Shown here: piece after piece, positions 38,001 through 44,000 of the stretch
Layout: every line of letters starts with the position of its first letter
How positions within the stretch are numbered: position 1 is the first letter of the stretch
Assembly: GCA_905221615.1 (NCBI GenBank)
Contig: CAJNDT010000494.1
Coordinates: forward strand, 130,001 to 194,000
DNA: 64,000 nt
Reading direction: 5' to 3'
DNA from: Symbiodinium sp. CCMP2592
Lineage: Eukaryota; Sar; Dinophyceae; Suessiales; Symbiodiniaceae
The notes under the pieces: generated by a model
The model's input: only the letters and a program-made list of their open reading frames with translations
Databases searched by the model: none
What the model was told of the DNA's origin: nothing
Position numbers and translations under genes: made by a program

Positions 38001-41000
38001 TCCTGTTCTGGAACTATAGTAAAGTGCGAGGGCCGTCGAAAAGAATGTCTTGCTACAGGATGTTGGCGTCACTGGGCCGCATTGAAACGAAATGCTCCCT
38101 CCGTTTCTCATGTTTCGTTGCTACAGTCCTGCAGAACCTCCGAACATCCGTGAAGGTAAAGGACACTGCTGCAAAACAGACCAGTACTACAGTTGGAAAA
38201 GTTCCCCAAACCACAAACCCATCATACTAAATCCTAAACCCCGAGCCGTGAACCCTAGATCCTACATCCTTAGCCCCGAGTGCCAAACAGATTTCCCAAG
38301 GCCAACCCAAATCCATCAATGCATTTACAAGCACACAGGTCAAGATACCCAAGCATTAGGGGGAGAATGGCGGTACCACGTCACGCTTCTGCTACCAAGC
38401 TAATGCAGATGCAAAACTACCAAGCTAATGCAAACCATACCATGGCACCCCAAACTGAAACCTCAAGGCTTTCCCCGTCAATTTCCATGTTTCGTCGAGG
38501 GGGCACTAGAATGAGACTGACATCGCGAGCAGAGGTGAGCGTTTCCTAGCCGCAGTTGCTTCAAGACTGAGGGTTTCATATGCCTCGGGTTTCGTTTACT
38601 GGGGTTTAATCTGTAGTTGAGAACCTCCAGGCAACCGGCACAAGAAACCATAACATATATATATATATATATATATATATGCAGGCACCCAAGACAACAT
38701 TAACCTCTACGGTCACTAAAGAGACCAGAGAAATACTCATCGCTGACCCAGAACCGACTTTCGTAGGTTTCACAGAGAGAACGATGCTTGGTCCATGAAC
38801 GGCACTATGAGAAGGTTTAGTGACGTTTAATTTAGTTCAGAACAAAGTCGAGCCCTAAACCTTAAACCCTAAACCCCCTGAACACCGAATCCTAAACCTT
38901 AAATCTGAAACCTTAAACCCGAAACCCTACCGCTTGAATCCTAAACCTTGTAAACTTATACCTTAAACCCCAAACCCTAAACCTTACCGTCGGTGGCTCA
39001 GTTCGGGACTGGGTTGCTCTGCGGCCTACCGTTTCCGATAGTTGGGTTTTGGAGTTTTGGGGTTTAGGGTTTACGGTTTAGGGTTTATGGGTTATGGGTT
39101 TAGGTTTGAGGGTTTAGGGTTTAGGGGTTTTGGAGTTTATGCGGCTGTGTATGCAGGACAAACAGGGGTGCAGGCTGTGGGCTACCAACTGGACCTTCGT
39201 CCGTTCTGATATAAACCGCAAGACTCAGAAGCACCCGAAACCGTCCGCATCCACGAACAGACATTGTAACGATACTGACAGTAATCACCGACTAATATAA
39301 CCATCGTTCCAACATTTGATAGCGATAAGACTACTAAATAAAGCACTACCAGGCACATGCTAAGGTCCGCCAAAAGCTGAAGCCCTAAAACCTTTAGCCC
39401 TAGAACCCGTGTAAAAACCATACAAACCCCCTAAACACTGAACCCCTAAAACCCCAAACAACCCTAAACCACAAAACCCGAAAGACTATACCCTAAAACC
39501 CCAGACCCTGAACCCCTAAACCCTAAAACGCTAAAGCATGTCGGTGATTCCTGGAGGAATTCGCAGCCTTCCGCAGAGAGGTGGTTGGTTGGCCTTGGAT
39601 ACATTCGCGAAGACCCCCGACATCCCAAAGCTTGTGAACTTTGGGGTTAGGGTTTGGGATTTAGGGTGTAAGGTCTACTGCTTGACTCTAAACCCTGAAC
39701 CCTAAACCCGAAATCGCCAACTAAACCACGAACCCTAGTGCCAAGACCTCAGACTCATGGCACACGTGCAATGCAAAGCCCACAGCCCTATACAACCCCG
39801 AATGCTGGAAAACCTGTGCCGTATCAGCAAGCTTCGAATACGCTTCTCCTGCTTTGCATCTCTATCTAGCTTGAGGGCTAGCCACCCATCACAAAATAGG
39901 TCAGGATGAACCCGATAAAGTTGTAACATGCGTCAACCTAAACTGGGTTCTTGTTGAGGAAATTAGCTTAATTTATCATATTATGGGTCTATAGTACAAT
40001 CAGTATGGTTTCTGTATTATGGTAAGCGGAGAAGGTCTGCATCCCCTGCGAAAAGCGCAAGCATCGGCAGCTCGCAGTGCTTCCATGCTGGAGGGTCGAG
40101 GAAAAAACATCATGCAGAACAAATGTGCGGTACAAGCACCTCTGTTGTAGTCTTCGGAGAGAGGGTGTGCAAGCAAAGCTGTGGTCCAGGCGGCGGACAA
40201 GTGCCGCCGTGCTTGGCACGCAGTCGCCGACGCGGGGACAAAAATTGAGCGCCCCACGCAAAGGCAAGCGCCTAGGCGCAAAGGCCGCAAGTTGATGGAC
40301 GAGAGTTCGCAGGCTTTCTTCGCCGCACTCACCGCCATTCTGTCTTCAGTGTCTTGGGCAAAAACTCGGGTTTAGGGTTTAGGGTCTAGAAGATTGATCC
40401 GTATCTTCGGTCGGACCAACTCCCCCTGAAAGCCCTAAATACCCTCAACCCCTACATAAAGCCTCGCACCGACAGATCCCTAAACGCCAGAAAGAAGCCG
40501 TAAATCCCAGGCAACACATCGTATACTCTTCTAAGATAGCATCTCCCCTTAACACTGAACCCTAAATCCCACACGGCAAACCCTCAACCCCAAACCCCTC
40601 CCCGTTGCAGCAGCAAGGGCTCATCCAAGATCAGCAAGTCGGTGCTTGGAAGGTCCACCTTCCAAGCGAAGCACGGTGTAATATTACTGTAGGGTTTAGG
40701 GTCTAGGGTTCGGGGAGCCTAGTCCTGACTTGAAGCAAGAGCCAGGGTTACTTGAAGTTGTCGTTGGCGGGTTTGGGGTTACGGAACCCAGAATCATAAT
40801 ATGTTTAGAGTTGAGAGTTGAAGGCTGTCGGAGCTTTGGTGGAGTGCAGGATTTGGCGTGCGAGCTTCATTGTATCTTCGGGTTAGGGTTTTGTCTGGCT
40901 TCGACATGGGTCTGATCATGTTTTACAGGGTGCGTTGCTGTAGTCTGCTTTATAAGTAAGCCCTAACCCTTACACCCCAACCAATCGTAAACCAAAGCTC

Positions 41001-44000
41001 TAAGCCCTAAACTCTAAGCCCTGGGCAGAGGGGTGCTGACGGACAGGGTACTATAGGGGCCGTAGTAATAGTTAGAATAGGGTGCTGGCTCTATTATACT
41101 GAAAATTCAATAAGGAACCCCCCAAACCCTGCTCTAACTATTAAGGCCCCTATATCAGGTGAAGCATTCGTGGCGCTGTAGGGCTTGGTTGTTTACGTCT
41201 TGGGGATTCCAGGTGGGGGGCTTCATTTCCGGGTGCAGGAGCAGGAGGTGATCGTTTAGGGTCGTGCAGGGCCGAGGCTGTGCCTTAATGCCCAAGACCA
41301 CCACCTCATAAACAACATCCATAAGGCTTTGTTTGAGGTTCAGGTAGTGCTCAGGGTAATTCTGCCGAAGGGTCTGGAGTCTGGAGTTCGGGTTTGTGGA
41401 AATTGGTGACAAGTACCACCCTGGGACCAGTTATTCATCCATCCTGTTCGGCTTAGGTAAAGCCAAGCCAGTGCAAGGATGCATACATAGCTACTTGAAG
41501 CACTTACGACGATGTAGTATGTATAAAGCTTGGAGTTCAAGGTTTTGCATGTAATCCCACTTTGCTTCCGCGCCGAAAACCGGGGTCGCTAGTTTGAGCC
41601 GTGAAGGGATCTACGATATAGGGTTGAGGCTGAGGCACCCAAATCTCTGGTAGGGTTATCACTAAATAAACATGCACCTTGGAAAGGAAGGTAGCTACCT
41701 CAGGCCGGACCCCTGTCTAAACAATCCTTCACCCAAAACCTTCAGTCTGAAACCCTGAAGCCCAAATTCTGATTCTTGTTTCAGAGCCATATCACCCTCT
41801 CCCCTGACCCCGCCAGCGCGGCAGCAAGCGCCACACGACGCTCCTCGCCACCACTCAAGGACCTCGCTCCGTGAGTTCAGGTAGTGTTTAAGGTTCCGGA
41901 GTTTAAAGCGGCTTGTGATTAAAATGATGTGCATGCAAGGCCTCATATATAGGCTTAGGGATAGGAGAGTTTGGGAATGCCTGTGTGTGGGGCTTAAAGG
42001 GTCTCACAAGGCTTTAGCAAGTTCACATGTAGGAACATGACGAAAAAAACCTACCTGCCTCTTGTTCGGATCCTAGTAGATTCTTGTGTTTTGTGGAATG
42101 GAACCAGGGGCTCTTCATCAGAAACCGACCCTGGGGTTTAACGGCTTAGGGGCATCTCATGCTTATTGAAACGGAGCCCAGCATCTACTCCTTAACCAGG
42201 GAACCTTCGGACCGAAGGATTCTTCATAAGATAACTACTTGGAGGTTCATGAGTAGTTAGAATTAGTGGGATTATAAGTGCCATCGTATGATTTATAAGT
42301 ATAGTTACCCTACTTATAACCCCACTTTTAACTAGCTATGAACCTCCAAGTAGATCTTGTTATAAGGACCCCGGTAAAAGGTGTTCCACAATTTGAAAGC
42401 CCCCTATGGTGTAACCCTCTCAAATGCGCTGAACTGGGTTACAAAATAACCCGTAAACCCCAAGGCCCTTGTCAAATCCTACCCCTACCTGTCAACCAAA
42501 AATATTTGCCCTTTGAAGAACTGTGTAAGGAACTCAAAATACGGGGCCAAGGTTACTAATTAAAGGTTCAGGCGCGCACTCAAACCGAAGTTCCTTAAGC
42601 CCATGAAGGAACCCCGAACCCTAGATCCCCAAAGATTACCCCACAAGTAGTTAAATAAAAGCCAGACACACCTTTGGGCGGCTGTCAATAGTAGGATCCC
42701 TTTTCGGGTCCTTATTGTAATACGGCATCTAGTATTTAGGGTAGCCAAACAGGGACCATAATTTGGACAATCACCCATATAAAAAGGCCATTATTCCGCA
42801 AACTTGTTTAGAGACCCTAAACCGTAGAATCATTCATCTGTTTTGGCTTGGCCAACCCTAAACCCTACGAATCTGCGTTCCCTGGGCCCATGAAGGAGAG
42901 CTGCCCGACTTGGCGATCGAGTAAAGGGCCGAGACCCAGCTCCTGCGAAAGGGTTGGTAAGGTAGGGGCGGCAATAATAAATAGTTAGGGTTTATAGGAT
43001 CCAGAGTTTATAAGGTTTAGGATTTAGGGTTTATAGGGTTTAGGATTTAGGTCTTACAGGGTTTAGGGTTTGAGGTTTAGGGGTTAGGGTTTAGGTTTTG
43101 GGGATTAGGCAGGGTTTAGGGTTTAGGATTTAGGCTAAGTTTAAAGGGTTAACATCCTGATTAGAAGATGTGTATAAAAAACCCTTACTGTTTAGGGTTT
43201 AGGGTTTATGCTTTTAAGGGTTTAGGGTTTAGGGGTTTAGGGTTTTGTATAGGGTTTAGGATTTAGGGTTTAGGGGTTAGGATTTAGGGTTTTAGAATAA
43301 GCTTCCTTGAAGATAGCAGGACTGTTATATAGTCTGGGAATAATGTTATCACAAACCTACTAAGGAAGCCGAAGCAATAGTATAAGCACATGTTCAGACG
43401 GCCGACGCACACTGGACCTTGATCCAAAAGCTAGCAAAATATGTCGTTGTCGCCTACGATCATCTATGAATCTATGAAACCCTACACCCTGTACCCTAAA
43501 CCTAAACCCCTATCCCAAGGCTTGTTTACTGGATGTTGGCTTTGGAGCAGATTTGGGGGGTATCGGGGAAGCCCCGCGGCACACTTTTCCAAGAATCCTT
43601 CAACGCCACCCCTCCTTGGTCGATCTTTCCATTTTCGTCCAGGTGGCCGCGTCTGCTGCTCGCGCCACTTGGGCCCTCGACCTTGGAGTTGTCCTGCTTC
43701 CCAGAGAAGTTGCACTTCATGGTCTTCCTTTCCGACGTGGCCGCCCGGGCCTTGGCCCACCTCCTGCTCTGTTGCCGCCTGGTGGGATGCCAGCGCAGTG
43801 GCATGCAAACGGATGCACCGCCGCATCTGCGTGGCCCGCCACTGCCACTGCACGCACGATCTGACCCGGAAGAGACGAAACGTACTTCGCCAAGTGGGCT
43901 GCGCAGAACGCCACCTGCATGCCTTGTCCATTTCTCTGCGGCCCCCCCCGGGAAGGGCACTGCGGATTGCGGCTTAGGGTTGAGGTTTGGGAAGAGGTGG

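Noticed and set aside
41787-41868. Plus-strand exon between TTTCAG and GTGAGT
   Set aside because: Splice-like borders are strong, but the same DNA on the minus strand encodes the NBD1 signature motif in phase with its neighbours, and the plus translation has no motif.
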